Numbered from the stretch's first letter, positions 36,831 to 53,787 are shown. The stretch: 64,000 nt of DNA from Wuchereria bancrofti (GCA_005281725.1 SSBO01000001.1:7176399-7240398); one strand, 5' to 3'. Notes: generated by a model from the sequence alone, not told the origin. Program-made: numbers and translations.

Positions 36831-39800
36831 ATTTTGTCAGTCCATCACACTTCTAAATATAAACTGAAAGACATATTATTTCCTACACATTTGAAGCAAA
36901 AATATAAATAATGTAGGGAATATTGTGTTTATTGATTGATTGAAATCAGTCAATCGTTGACAAAGAAGGAGAAGAAGCGATGAATTTTAAATTTGTTCAA
37001 AATAATATTATTTATATTTTTTTCTCTTTTGTCGTTTTTTTATTTACACAAAAGCTGAAATAATTAGCGTTAAATGATTTAAGGATCAAGGATTGAATTT
37101 CCGTGAAGTAAGATTAGGATGAATGATCGAATAATTTTTTAAAATGTGATATTTTCTTCTTTTTTTTTCAGAAATATAATTTCTGTCTTCCTTTTCCATT
37201 TTTTTTTTCAATCTAAAATTAGAATATTTAAGAAAGAAAAGTTAAAGCAGAATTTCACTACAAATATCAAAATTGGGCGTAGTGTTTAATAAAAAGATTT
37301 TTGGCTGAAAGAAACAAAAAAAAAAGTATTTTTCGAAAAGGGAAAGATTACGAATTGACAATCTTTTTTTCTTTTCCATTATAAAGACAAGTTCAAAATT
37401 TTGATTCGATAAATAAAGTTTGAGAATTTTTGAAATTTATTTGTTCAAACTAATTATAGAGTGAATAAACGTAGTGCAATTTAAAATATTGCACGTCAAA
37501 TTAATTAAAATTAAGGTCATCTTTTTTTGTAAAATTAATTATAACTTTTTGCAACTACAATTTAGAAATATAGAAAAAAACTGGGAAACATTCCGTTATG
37601 AAAAAAGAACAAAGAAAAAAACAAAGGAAGAAAAAGGAAAGACAACAGGTTTCAAGTTTTCCGGAAATTGGTAATAAATCACAAACGAAAGAGCATTGAA
37701 GCGTTTGAGAAATTTTGAAAAAGATTTTTCAAGTTTTCTGTAAAATTCAGTAAAATGAAAAATTTGTCGGAAATCCCAAATCCTTAACAGAAGTATACTT
37801 CTTTTTGATTTTAGATGAATTATTGATTGCCATAGCAACCAACTATAGCATGAAATAATAAAGTTAGTACTACAAAATCCCTATTTATTCGGCAACTATG
37901 ATATCATCTGTAAAGTACACATCTATATACGTGTACGTGTAGAGTACGTGTAGAGTATATAAGATGTACATGTAAAGTGCGTGTAAAATAACATCCTTCA
38001 TTATAAGTTATACTGAAGATAAGAAAATAAGTAAGCTATTTCAAGACAAAGACGACTTCTAATTTTCATCAAACAACTAAGCTATAAGGCTTTTAAAAGG
38101 ACAATTTCAAGTTTTCATTGACGAATCTTCAAATACTCCTGAGATCCATCAAACAAGTTTAATTATCTGCCAAGCAGATTTCATTGAAATGCTTCAGCTA
38201 TATTCGCCTTCGTACATTACTTACGTCATTCTCTGCTTTTGATTTAAAAAAAAAAAGAAAAGAAAAAAAAAATCCGCAGCATTAAAAGACGATTGACATG
38301 TGGGAAAGACTTCCTATAAATTCAAATTGTGTTTTTTTTTTCTTGATTTCTAGTTCCTAATTAAATTAAAATATGAATTAATTAATGCATTAATTTTATG
38401 AAGAAAATGAAAGATTTAAGGTGCAAAATGACTAAATAGATTGAATATAATAATTGGAATAATTAAATTTGATTAAGTTTAACTTCCACAGAACACGTAA
38501 TCTAAACATTTTGCTTAACTTAAACTCTTAATTAAACACTAAAGAGAAATTATTTTTAAAGAAAAGGCTTCTAAAATTACTAAAATTTAACAACTAAGAA
38601 TATGTTTGCAAAAACAAACTCTTCATTATTAAAATATTATTAAACATATATAAAACATTATTAAAATATTTAGCTTAGGCCTTTCTTTTGTTGAAGAAAA
38701 TAAAAAAAGATCAGAATACGAGGAGAGGCGGGGAGAAAAACAGAGAGCGGGAAAGAGGAGAATTGAATGAAAAGAAGAAGTTATCTTGCGGTACACCAAA
38801 CGAATCATCACGCATTTCATATTAATCATTTCTTCCTTCTTCCTTCTCCGCTTCGTATCAAAAAACTTTCCGCTTCCCAAACTATAATGTTAATAAATCA
38901 TCAATTCCATAATTTGCATATTTTGAAATTTAAGTATGCTATGTTATCATATATCTATGGTTTGTTATTTTCACAACACAATGCATTTGCTTATTATTAT
39001 CGGCATGCTAGTGCAACATAGTACATTTCAAATATTTTAATTTTAATAAAGGATCAAAGAATAGATAAAAACTATTAAATTTTTTACCATCCTCATTAAT
39101 AAATAATTGAAATGTAGGCTTTGAGATAGGTATATGAAAGAAATTTCAACATTTATCGAAGTGTGAACAACGTAAATCTGAGCTAGAAATGCTAAAAAAG
39201 ATCCGATAAGGAGCAATTAACTTATTTATTTTAGCTTATTCCATATGTTAGCTACTCGAATATTCCAATTTCAATCTTAATGGAAAGAAGATAGTATAAA
39301 TATTGAATATGTGGAAATAATAGTGAAATATTTGCATGTGATGGGAAAGTAATTTAATTCCTTCATGCAAGGGAAACTATTAAAAGGAAATTTAAGAAGA
39401 AACTGGCAAAATTTAGTGTTGAACAAGGATAAAATAGTGAAATCTATCCACAAATACACACTCACACCCATCTACGTAAACCCATGCACAGAGACAAATC
39501 AAACTTAAACAAACATAGGCACAAACAATTGAATTTGTTAGTGTGATGAAAGAGATTTTCATCGAGGAATCACGGGATAGGATGTAAATGTTGATTGAGG
39601 TAATAAGTGAATTTTATGTAATTAAGAGAAGAAAAAAACGGTGAATTAATTTATATGAAATGAATGGAACTGAATTAATTTCTAATCAAAATTGAATATA
39701 CAAATTTACCGAGTAACTCAACAGAACAAATTCTTTCCATTACTTATTGAATGACTGGCCGAATTTTATGAAAATGACTTTTAGTTTAATTATTTCTTTT

Positions 39801-40617
39801 TATCATTTTTTTCGCCCTTTCCAGTTAATCATTTCCATTATGTATTACCAACAAATTAAGCAAGAAAAAATTCATAATGCAATTTCTATACTATACAACA
39901 TTTAGTTGGGGTGAATGTTGTTCCCAATGATGCATGATAAATTTTTGTTGACATAATGAAGCAGAGAAGAGAAGTTAAAATTTACCAACAAAATGATGAC
40001 ATTGGATGGCACATTTAGACTGAAGCTAAACTCTTGATTTAACAACTCAAATAGTTAAAAAGCCAAGGATAATAATTGCAGGGACGATGAAAATGAAAAT
40101 AAAAATGAAAATGGAAAAATCAGCAAATCAAACTAATCAGATGTAGATAATTACAGACAAATTATATGACTTAATGCAATTATCAAGATTGCAGGAAACT
40201 ATAACAGTGAAATGATATTTATTGGGAGATTAGTAATAATAATTAATGATAATAATAATTGCAATAGCAATAATAATAATGTGATTATGACAAGAGAGAG
40301 GACAGTAAACTCCAATTATTAGTTTTAGTCTTCATTTTTGTAATTACTTTTCATTATACATTAGTTTCAGCCCTAATTTCAATTATTTTAATTACTGTTT
40401 GCTTCATTTTTTTTTCGAGTATTCATTTACAGAATGCATTTAAACTTGAATCGTTTTTTTTCATTTTTTTCTCAAAGGAAACAAATTACTTTTTTATATT
40501 GTTAAAGGTTCATATCTCATGAAATGAGTGATAATAAGATAATATCAAAAATGGATTTTATTCTATGATAAAAGGGATAGATATTCATATCATTACTGGA
40601 AAAACTAATGCAGTTAG

Positions 40618-40962
40618 CTTTCCTTCTCTTTTTCGTTCGCTCTCTCTATCTCCCTGATACTCTCTCCCTCCCTCATCCTTCTATCCTCTTTTTTTCCTCC
40701 ACCATTTTAAATTTCTCTCTTTCCAAAATTTTTGATGATATTTTAAATTTACTAACAAATACTGATCACCACATTAATTCAAAATTCGACTAATAATTTC
40801 TTTCTGGATGTTAAAATAATTTTTTCACTTTTCAACTATTCCTAAACTGAAAGATTTCAGAAATAGATACATTCCGATATATTCATTTTAAATGTAAATC
40901 ATCAAATATATATGAGAAAGGAAGAGAGGGAGAGGGAGAGAGGAGGAAAGGAAGAAGGTTGA
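40618..40962. repeat. homopyrimidine and homopurine tracts in opposite orientation
   Basis: A CT-rich run (about 40618-40735, TCTCTCTATCTCCC, CTCCCTCCCTC) is followed about 180 bp later by a GA-rich run (40914-40962, GGAAGAGAGGGAGAGGG). The two are imperfectly complementary and could pair as a long stem or form triplex DNA. Confidence 0.5.
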
Positions 40963-41771
40963 TGTTAGTAATGAAGCTGATCGTATGGTGGTTTATTGCA
41001 TACCGAAGTGAAATAATTTATCAAAATCTGAAAATTCGGAATGGCAATTGCAATTCGTGGTATGAAATTATATTATGTTTGTAATGAAAAGAAAAAAGAA
41101 AATGTTGAATGGTGCAGTTTTTGAGGGATGTTTGATTTAACCTTTCACTTCATTATTATTAATTTAGCAATCAAAAATGGAAAGATTAAAATTGATATTT
41201 GATACAAATACAAAGGGTTAAGTTAATCTAACGATATGATTTTGTCAGAAATAAAAAGATTTAATCCGATAAGGAAAAACAAAGATGAAAAAGAAAAACA
41301 ATAGGATAAGGAAAAAAGGATAATAATGAAATAAAAGAAGAGACCATCGAATATCATAAAAGAAATTTGCCGATGAAACTAAAATGAAAAGAATGGTGGG
41401 ATAATGAAGTGTATTCTAGCACCTTAGTGATGGTCAGGAGAGCTCTTAAGATGATGGTCAAGCTTACTGATAAAAGAAAAGGAGAAATTGAGATTTATCA
41501 AAATTGAAAATCTGGCGATTATTGAAACATTCATTCGTTAACCATTATCAGTAATGTAAAGTATGTAAGATTTATTATTAATTAACTGAATGAATTAAAA
41601 GAAAATTTCATGCTGATTGATAGTAAGAAACGGAAATAAGAAAAAGCAAAAAAAAGGTATCAAATAATCTCTGCCAAAATGGCTAGTCGCATATAAAAGG
41701 AAAATGTCATCCTAAAGTGATTTATTTGTGAACAACAGATTAGGATTGCTTGAAAAAAGAGTATTTATTTG

Positions 41772-42609
<838 letters not shown>

Positions 42610-45600
42610 ATAAATAGATGAAATTCTAGCAGGTGTGAATTATTTGCTGTATTCAGCTAGTAACCAGACTACAAGCAAGATTAAACATCAATATTAGACT
42701 ACCATCGATAGGAAATTACTCCTAATTTTGAAAATTTATAAATAAAAAAAGAAAAAAAAAACTGATTACAGCAGTATTTCGAAAATATGAATGATTTTTT
42801 TTTAGATTTTTGTTTATGTTTTGCTAATGCTTTTTAAAGTTTATTTTTATTACAACTACACTTATCCTAATGTTTTTAACATTATTCTTTTTTTCATAAT
42901 TTTCACGTGACAAAATGTTATAGAAATGATTAGCTTAACTTCATCTTTCACAAAATGTTCAGTGTAAAATATAATTTTCCTCCTTTTTTCTTCCTTTTTT
43001 GTTTCCTTTTTTGATATTTTTAATTTATTTGTTTACTTATTTATTTTTTCTTTTTTCTTTCTGATATAATTATTAACTATTCTCACAATAAGACTATACG
43101 AATTCATATCATATCGCTACTTCACAAATCACCCAATTGTCATTTTTAGTAGAATTTATTATGAGTCAAATTAATTCCTTTAAGTGGGAAAATTTTTCTT
43201 AATGAAATGAAGCAAAAAAGTAAGTAAGAATGAACAAAAAGCAATTTAAATGCAAATCAATGAAAATCTATGCGACAAGCAAACGTTGTATAATTGATGT
43301 ACGAAATTGTCGCCAAATATATTAGCTAAACTAATGTGACAGGAAGAGATGGTGAATTAAAATTGTTAAAGATTTTACAAAGTACATACTTATCAATAAG
43401 TGGAAGAGAAGAAAGTGGAAGAATGGAGAAATTGTTTAGCAAATATATTATGAATTATGAGAATACAACGAAAATAGTAACAAATGAAAAAGTGTCAACT
43501 ATCACAAGGTAATTGTCAAATAGAGAGTTAATTTTGGTACAGTTCTTTGAATAAATAGGACGAGCAAATTTTCACTTCATACTTTTCAATCAATAGTAAT
43601 AGAGTAAAAGAGGAATTAAGACGAAGATGAATTTGAAATTTAAAATGTGAAAAATTAAATATTGAAATTTAAAAAATGTGAGAAATTTTTGTTATAATAG
43701 AAAAAAAGTAGAATTTCTATGAGTTAATGCTAAATGAGTAGTTGATATGTTTAAATAATATTTGCTAGCTGCTAATGAAAGAATGAATGAGAAATGTTGA
43801 ATGGAAAAGTGTTAGTGCTTGTAGAATTGATGGAAGGAAATAATTATCCAATTTATTCCAGTTACTCTATTTGTAATTGTGAAGTAAGACAAAGGCCTCA
43901 ACGACAAGTAAATAAAACAAGTTCAAATTGCTTAACACATAGGCAAAAAGCTAATTTGACTATAATCATTTGGTTAGGTAGTAAAATATAATATGATAAT
44001 TTGTTAATTAAGTTAGTGAATGATGTAAAATTATCAATTGAAATTTCATAATGAAAACTCTTTCATTATATTATAACCGTTAATTAAGAGTTAATTAATG
44101 GTGGAAGAAAAAAGAAAAAATAATAAAAAGAAAAAAAAATGGAAATTTCGAAATTTCCACGAATATTCAATGATTAATAAATGATTTAAAATTCAAACTC
44201 CAATATAGTTCTGTAAATTTGTTTCACTGAAAAAATTCGCTTTTTTTATTCAAATTTATTCAAAAAATGCTACAATTTTCTATTTCATAATTGATCAATC
44301 ATTCATTACATGTTTAACATATTATTCATCCTACTTTTCTTCTTTTTTTTTTCAACAGATGTTGACATAAACTTTACTCTGTGACAACTGTGACAACATT
44401 AAATACATTGTTACTATCTTTTTCTTTTCTCTTTTGCATTCAATGATGAAGAGACGGAAAATGTTAAATGAATGTTCCTTTTCGCTCATTCTTTCTTTTT
44501 TTCACTTTTTTTTCTTGCAGTTTTGCATTTTAACTTCGATTTATGAAACGGGAAAAATTTTAATATTGTAGAAGGGAAAGTAACAAAAAGATTAAAAATT
44601 CCGAAATAAATTTATGTGAAAGTTGTGTATGTGTGCGTGTGTGTGTGTGTATGCATGTATGTATGTATGTATGTATATGTCACTTCGCACTTTCATGATA
44701 TCAATAAGCGAATGAATCGGAAGACAAAAACCGGTTTCTGCTATATTCAAGTAACTTTTTCCTAAATGTTCACTCATTTTCCTTTTCTTTTTTTTTCTAA
44801 ACTATGAAATTAATAAAGAAATGATAATGAAAGGAATGAAATGAATAGCAGCAGCATGTGATAAATTAAATTTTCATTTTATTGACCTAAAAAAATTGTA
44901 AATTACATTTAAAAAATAATGAATGCGATAAATGCGTGAATAAAATGTATGGAAAATATTCAAAATTTTAGAAAAAACTCAAGTTTTCGGGGTTTTTTTT
45001 CCTCTTTTTATTTTTATTCTTTTTTATTAATTTTTTGTTTAAAAAAAGACAAATGATATTACAAGATGATATATACTAACCGTAAAAATTCATCCACTTC
45101 TCACCATTATGAAATTCGAAAAATATCCTCGTGAAAAATTTCGTATAAGAAATTTCAAAGGAATTTTTAGATTTATTAGGATATCTTCAATTATTTCATT
45201 TATATTTTTTCTACTATAGGCTACTATCTACAATTAAATAAGGATAAGAATTAAATGTTTTATTTAAAAGAAAGAACTTTTTTAAAATTTCAATTTACTT
45301 GTCCAAATTTTTTATATTACTTATATAACTTCAATATAAATTTGCTACATCATATCAATCATTTTAAATTATTCATATTGTCTGCGATATAAGATAATTA
45401 TTTCATTCTACAATGTAACACTAATTAGGCAAATAATAATAGATCCTTTGAATGCTTCGAAAATTACTCTTTAAGCAGTAATTATACAAGGAAAGAAATT
45501 TTTACGAAATTATAAAAAAGAAAAAATAGAGAAAAAGAGAACAACGAATAAAATTATCTAAATGGAACTAACTATTTTGTTTAATGGATGTCTCATCAAG

Positions 45601-48600
45601 AAAGAAATAAAATCAATTGGTATAGAAATAGCATTAACCATAAAAAGATTTACGATTTTCACAACTAAAATCCGAAATCTGAAAAAAGTAGTAGAAAACA
45701 AGCTTCAGGGGACGAATATATTGTTAATTCAGCTTCCCATTCCCGAATTTGACAATTGATAATCATTATTTTTTGATCGTGGGATGAAAAAAGGGTGACA
45801 TAACCGAAATGACAAATGATAATGAAAAAAAAAGCAAAAACAACAGTGATTGAAATCACAGCAATGAGTGAAAAGAGCGAAATTGCAATTTAATTAAAAA
45901 TAGGCGTTGAATGAACAATAAGGGACGAAAATTTGATAATTTGAAAAAGAATTTGTCATTGATAAGAGACGAAGGAAAATTATTGTGATAGAAGAAAATA
46001 AATTAAATTAGTAACTGCAAAGGAAATAGTTAAAATAACGAAGTTTAAAAGAAGCTATGAAACTCTTTATGAAATTCATTTAATTAATGAAATAATACTT
46101 AAGGAAGCATTCTGGCCATTCAGAATTTTGCTGGTTATTCAATCCGAATTGAATTTGAACCATACAATGAAATCGAATGAAATCTTTTGCTTGGTATGCT
46201 TCAGATGTAATAGCATAAATGAATAAATTATATATGCAAACAAGAAATTGTTATTATGGAAATTTTACCAAATGAGTGGTCAATAAATTGGTCGATAAAT
46301 GTTAACAGAAAATATTATAAAATTCATGTTAAAGCTATTTTAGAGATGTTCATTTATTTTAAATATTTCGGAGATGTTCGTTTGTTGTAAATATTCCAGA
46401 CCATTTTGCAATAAAGATCAAATTTACTATTGCTCACGTGGTATAATCAATTTTCGAGTTTTTTTAAGTTTTCGAAGTTGAATAAACTTAGAAAGAAAAC
46501 GCATTTTTCCTCTTTTCATTCATTATGGAAAGCAATTTTTTTTATTTTTGTTCAAATTTAGTTGCAAAATACAAAAATTTTATTACAAACAGAAAACAAA
46601 AAGCAAAATAAAATGTCAGAGAATTAGGTCAAACAGTCACTGAACTTAAAACAAAACAAATAAAAGGGAATTTGTAGAAAAGCTTTTCATTATAAACACA
46701 GCTTTCCTTTATAAAACTTGCAATATTTGTCATTTGTATGCAATTATAATGGTAAGGATGATAGTGATTATGATGACAACGATGATAATGTCAATGATAG
46801 TGATAATGATAATGATGCTGTTGGTGATAGTGATAATAATGATGGCAACGAAAGCAATGACAACTACGACCAATGTAAAAATAGTAAAATCATAATCTTA
46901 AAATTTAGAGCTTTTTTTTAAAAATCCGAGAGCTTAATTTAAATTTTTTTTGGCGCAAAATGTTGATGAAGAAGTTTTATTCTACGGATGACATTTCGGA
47001 TTTGCGGTATTTTTTTCATTTGCTTATCTCATAAATCTCATTTATTTATCCCAAAAGTTCTTTTTTATTCATCTTCTACCGTTCCTTTTTTTCTAGCCTT
47101 CGTCAATTTACGGCACGCAATGTTTCTTTTTCTCTCTTTTTTTTTGATAGAAAAACGCTCATCTTTTAAAAGCCAATCAACAAATGTCAAGTTATTCTAT
47201 TTTCAAATAAATCATGCCAAAAATAAAAATAAATCAACTCTGAAATAGAAGTAAGTTTGAAAAAACACAAGTAAGTTAGTTCGAAAGAGTATTTATAACA
47301 AGCATCCTCCTAAATAGTTCTAAAATAAATGGGAAATTTCATTTTCTTTTTTCATTCCGTTTAAAATGAAAAAAATGAATTTTAGAATGAAAAGTAAATT
47401 TTTCAGAAAAATGATATGAAATTGTTTGAAATGAAAAAAATGGAAGAAATGTTATACTAAAACGCATAGCGATTCATTTGCAACTTCTCCAAATTTTCAA
47501 TTTTGAATCATAATAAATTTTAAGAATTTAAAATACAATTCCAAATTCCCTAATTAATTTTTGCAATGAAAATTTGAAAAATGAAAAATTGAAAACAATC
47601 CCGAGAGATGACACTTGCTACATCAATGCATACAACAATGATAAATTTTATTGCACAAAGTTTGCTTGGTTTGAAATTTATTTTAAACAATTTTGTCGGG
47701 ATAAATCGAATAGAAGGATTTCACTGATCGTCTGATCGTTTCAATGATCGAATTTATCATCGTTTTTCTGTTATCCAAATAGAATCTTTAGCCGAAGCTT
47801 TGCTTCTCTTTCAAACCATAAATTCAATGAATGCTAAAATCGAACCAATATAACCTTAATTACATTTTGTTATATCATCCATCATCAACCAACTGGAGTC
47901 AATCAAATGAACTTCTTTTCCTTTGTAGCAAAAAAACGATTAAATCAAAAATCAAATTTCCTATGAGAAAGTCAAGATCCCAACAGACACATCAGTAGGA
48001 AAGTGTAGAAGAAGAATTTTTACAAAAAAAAAAAAAAAAAATTATTCATTTTTGTTATTCACAAAGTAATATTTCAAATATAAAGCTTTTGTTGATAACT
48101 TGTGATAATAAAAAAATTTCAAGTTTCCTATCTTTTTCATACTTTTTATGATCAGATATTTATTAAAGACATATCTGAAAAGTTAAATTGGTTAAATTTC
48201 TTCAAATAAATTTAATTACAAATGCATTAAACTTCTTCAATTTTCTTCACATGAATATTCACACTTTTTATTTATTTACAATTTACTTTTATACTTTTTC
48301 CGGTAAATATTTTATCGGTAAAGTTAGATATTTATAATATCACCCAGCTTAAACAATATTGTTTTGTTTGCAAGATAATACCTACATAAACATTTGCATA
48401 AAACTTTTTCTGCTAAATTTTGAAGAAATGATTTTGTTTGACACAGAAAAATTGAAGATTATTGTAATTATGATTAATTCTAATTATAGTCATTTTGTAA
48501 TTATTTGATAGATTAATTCTTGGAATGTTGAAATTGAGAAATTGCAGATGTGAAAGCAATTTTTTTAATTTGCATAACTTAGATAACTAGAAGCATGATA

Positions 48601-51600
48601 AATTGAGCGATAAAAGATGAAGTGCAGCACTATGACAATACCATTAACTATTCCTTCCTCTTTCTTTCTTTCTCTCTCTCCCTCTCTCTCTCTCTAGTCG
48701 AAATATATTACACCACACATATTAAGCAGCATATAAATATCAAATATTGCAAATATGCTTAGCATAAAACTTTATAATGTAACATTAAAAGTACTATCTG
48801 GAAACAATGTAAACAGGAGAATGTTAACAAAGAAACGATAATATCAGTATTTCTGCTTACAAATTGACACCTTACTTATTTACATGCAATATGTAAACCA
48901 ATGAGTAACACAATAATATATGTTAAAAGTTTTTAAGTTTTATTTGAAAATTATTCCGTTTTTTCTTTTTTCCTGGCATAATCGAATTGACGAAATCTCA
49001 ATTACACTACTTCATTTCATATATTGCATTCTATAAGATGAATAATCCGATCATACTATATTACTTAACAACTGGATGAATCACACTATGTGTCACTCAA
49101 ATTTCGATGGTCCAAAAATAGTTTTGTGTTTTGTGCAGTACACTTATTCAGATCATTTCAAATATTATTTTAAAAAATTCAATAAGAGATAAGCTTGAAA
49201 AGAAAATACGTTATACCTAGTGCAATGCATTGTAACATTAAAAGATACTGACGCAATAGAATTATTCAAATTATACTATCACTCAAATATTTTGTATGAA
49301 ATATTTATTAAAATGATTATTCACCCATTATTTGATATTATAATAAATGATAGTGATAATTTCTCTATAGTAATGTAAATAAAAATAAAAATTATCAATT
49401 TCATGAATTATCACAAATAAACTGGAATTAAACAATTCATGAAAGAGAATATTATCATCATTTTTGGGTTGCAAGAAATAATAAAAGTGAACAGCGATAT
49501 TTCTGCCATTTTTTTTAAACTAATATTTTTCGGTCAAAATTTCTATTAAAATGATGAAAATGGGGCAAGTTAATATCTGATTTACATTATTCCAGTTATT
49601 TGCCAATGATTATATTTTGTACATTGATAATAGATAAACCGTATTTGGAACAAGTAATTTGGTGAAATGAACATGAGTATGTGATGTTCCATTTCATCTC
49701 ATAGATAACTCACTGATAACCTTTAAGTGATAAATAATTGAACGAAGTTCATTCAAAAAGCTACGATTAAGTGGATTATTACTTTCAAATTCTTGTTAAC
49801 ATTCCATCTTTTGCTCTTTTCTTTTTTTTTTTTGGAAATGAAATATGATAACGAAGTCAATAAATATAGCACCTGCTGCAATCTCAAGTTGATTTATACC
49901 GTTATAATGCATCAACTGTAATCTGATGACAATAATAATTATTATTAGTATTATAATAATAATATTAATAATAATGATAATAATAATAATTTACGTGATT
50001 TAAAATTTACATCCTTTCATTGGATGAAATAATTTTTAATATCAATCGAAATATTTCACAGATTTGAATATTTCAGTTGTCAAATTTTATGAATGAATTT
50101 GTTAAATAGTTATCTAATTTTGTTTTTTATATTTTACGTTTTTCAATCAATTATTTGTTTAATAGCTGCAATAATACACAAAGCGATAAAACTTTGTTTA
50201 TTTGTTATTTTGAATTAATTCACGGGAGTATTTTTTTCATTCTTTCTTTTTGTTTCATTTTTCTTCTACATTTGATTTTCTTAGTTGAATTGCTCACATA
50301 CATTTGCTTGAAGAAATATATTATAAACAAATTTTAGAAGTTATTGCAACAATTCTTAATGTCATTTTTAATCAGTAAATGGCATGAATACTAATAGTAA
50401 GTGTTTCAGATTCATTGAACATTTACATTTTACATTTTTTGCATCTTTTTTATTTCTTTCAACAGGTGTAATCGTCACTGAAATGTTTTTTTTTTTCTTT
50501 CTTCTATTCTATAAAATTAGCGTTATTTTTTCTTAAAATTAAAATCCCTCTTACTATAATTTAATTTATTCATATAAGTATTTTGCTTATCTTTTCACTA
50601 CGTTGTAATATTTTGTTTTTATTTCATTTAAGTAGTTTTAAATAAAATGACGGAATGAGATAGCGATAATTTCTTTGTGCAAGTAGTAATTAGAAAATTT
50701 TGTTATAAAAACAACCTTATGCTACGTGAAACAGCGTTTCACATGAATAATACTTATGTGACTTTGAAAATGAGCAAATTTGCAATACTTTAAATCTCAT
50801 TTACAGTAACAACAAAAATATTTGACTTTTTTGAACTCTTTCTACAAATAACACAGCTACTAAAGCAAATGTAGTAGATATAAGACATCGTGGATTGATT
50901 ACATGTTGAAGCGGATGTGCAATCTGCATGCTGCATGACAGTATCAGAGGTTACTTTGTTCATAAGCAGCAAGGAGTCACTGCAGCCTGTTTCGAAAAGA
51001 ATGCATGTGATCATTGATCGGAAAACACGCATACATTGTTAATCAAAACACATGCATGTGTATATTTATATACATACATGTACGCATACTATTGTAAAAT
51101 TTTTTTTCGATATATTAAGAGTTAAAAAATTCGATGAATTAAATTTTTAAACAATAGCAATTATCAACAAGTGTCAATATTTGATTAAGGAGAAGGCAAA
51201 CTAAATTATTGATGACAATGGACAAATTTCATAAACATATTGCCACTACTGCTATTACTATTACTATGCATTTGTCAAACTAAGCTATCTTATCACAACA
51301 ACGTTTGTTATGTAAACACTGGTCGGTATGTTGCGTGAAGGAATCATTTTTAATTACATTAGCTTTTGATTACCGGTAATGAAAAAATCTGAGTTACCTA
51401 TCATTATGTATACTTACACTTTCTCCACTTTATGTTTAATTATATTTTGTAGAGTTAATAAAAATGTTGCATAATTTTAATTTCGTACCTGTTAAATTAA
51501 ATTCATTAATTATTAATTAACATTCATAAAAAATCAATATAGCTGTAATTTAGATATGAGAAAATGGTTTACAAATTGTAAAAATTAAACAATAATAATA

Positions 51601-53787
51601 AATAAACAAGTTGATTAATTAATCAATTAATTAAACAAATAAATAAATAACAAAGAATATCAAAACTTTTCCCTTGACCGTTATTATCACCTGTGATATT
51701 CAATATCAACACTTTTATTATTAGCTGTTTACCCTGACTTCAAGCGCTAGTTAACTTCATGCGCCCATGTTGCTAATAGTTGCGAAATGCAATTGTCAAC
51801 ATTGTGAATCATACATTTTGGTGGATTTTAAAAAGCCAACTAATAACAGTTTTGCACACTCACTTTATGCTTTTAATTATTTATTTTCAAGTTTCCAACT
51901 TTATTAACTTTTAATTTCCAATGAATTTTCATTAATTTCAGGAATTAATTCGGCAGTATGAAAAGCACTGACAATTAGAATTAAAAGTCTGAAATTATCT
52001 TCTCACTTGAGGAATAACTTTGTTTCCAAATTTGTTTTCAGTTCTTACTGAAAATTTTCAATTCTTTTTTTTTAATTCTTTGTTGTATGCTAAAGTTATT
52101 TTTCTCAAATTTTGCTCAGAACACTTTCCAATCTTTTTTTAATAGATGCATGCATGATGCAATTAGGTTAATATGTTCATGCAGTATTGAGTTATTTCGA
52201 AAATGAAAGTTTTTTTCATAGAAACTGAAGAATTGAACAAAATTATTTTTCGAAAATAGCAAAGCAAAAAATTCACTTTTCCCGGATATTTATGTTTAAA
52301 TTTATTGTATTTTCAACATCCATTACTTGTTAAGTATTGTATAAACATATAGTCAATATATTCTTTCAATCTGTGGGAAATTAACTGTACCTTGCTAATT
52401 ACCTACTTTTACCTTCCTTTTTTCTTATCACTGGCTAATTTTCGATTGTTTTATTCTTTAAGTGTTATTCTTTAAGGTGACATTTGAATTTCGATGTATT
52501 AATTTAGCGTTTTTTATTTTGAAACTTTTTTTCATATGTAACTTATTATAACATTCAAAAGTTTTATCATTGGAAAACGCTTCTTCAAATAATTCATTAA
52601 TCTTTAACTTACACCCCTGATTACTTTAATATACAAATTTGCATGCTACTTATTCATTTACCTTTTTTAATAATTATTTTCTAATATTTAATTAAATGTG
52701 TTTATAACTTTACGCGAATACATATAATTTGCTAGATATTATCTATAGTTCTTATTTATTGTTTGTAATTATGGTGCAAACAAGCTTTTCATCTCTCAGA
52801 TAAACAAAGTAATTCTCAACCAGATTGATTGTTTGATCGTTTCCAGCAATCGAGTTAAAATTGTTACAGTGGGTGTGAAGTAATGGATGTGACAAATCAA
52901 TGAAATTAGTCTAAGATATAAATAATTCCAAATCCCATCTTTTTATTCGTTTTTTTTTTTCTTTTTTTCCTTTGTGGATGTTTACTAACTTTTAATATTA
53001 TGTTATTTTTAGTATTATACTTTTAATAAAACACAATTTTTTTTAATTAATGAATTCTATTATATTTTTACAAATTAGAATAAATATGTCAATATAAACA
53101 GTATTACAATGCTGGTAATTTTTATTTATGTATTCATTTATTTTTTTCTTTTTTGACAATTTATTTATTCACAAATATTTTCTATATATTTATTCTTAAA
53201 TATATTTTCGCCTTTGTGAATGCTTGTTTACTTTTAAAATTAAATCTATGACATTATCGCTTTATCTATTTTAAGTTGTTATTGGCAGTAATGGTCATTT
53301 GACAAATTTTACAATTGAAATTTGATTAAAATTAAAATGACATACAGACGCACATACTCATGTAAGAAATTAAGCGAGAATGCAAGAAGAGAAAAAAAGT
53401 ATTGTATCATTTAATTTGGAGAGCATATTATGAATTTTTAATTAAAATATTTAAATTTAAAAAATTAAAATGATGATAGCAAGATAGTTAATGATTAATT
53501 AGTGCAAATAATGTATTCCATAAATGTTAGCAGTTACATGATAGAGAGTAATTGTAACTTTATCGCTGTCAAATTTTGAAATTTCCAAAATTATTTTTTT
53601 CATCAGCAAAGGAATTATTCAAGATTTCTCATATTTGTTCATTTTTACTCTCAAATAGCATAGGAAATAAAACCAATTAAAAGTAACCGAATTTTACAGA
53701 TAATTAAAAGCAGTCTGCTTATAAAACAAACAAAAAAAAAAAAGAAAAAAAAGAGGAAAAGAAAAAAAGACGGAAACTTGAAGAGAA

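Noticed and set aside
38629..39021. Overlapping frames on both strands near 38.6-39.0 kb
   Set aside because: Low-complexity composition, no exon-like splice signals in phase, no recognisable motif.
46718..46921. Asp/Asn-rich + strand frame
   Set aside because: It comes from a degenerate GATAAT/GATGAT repeat; composition alone explains it.
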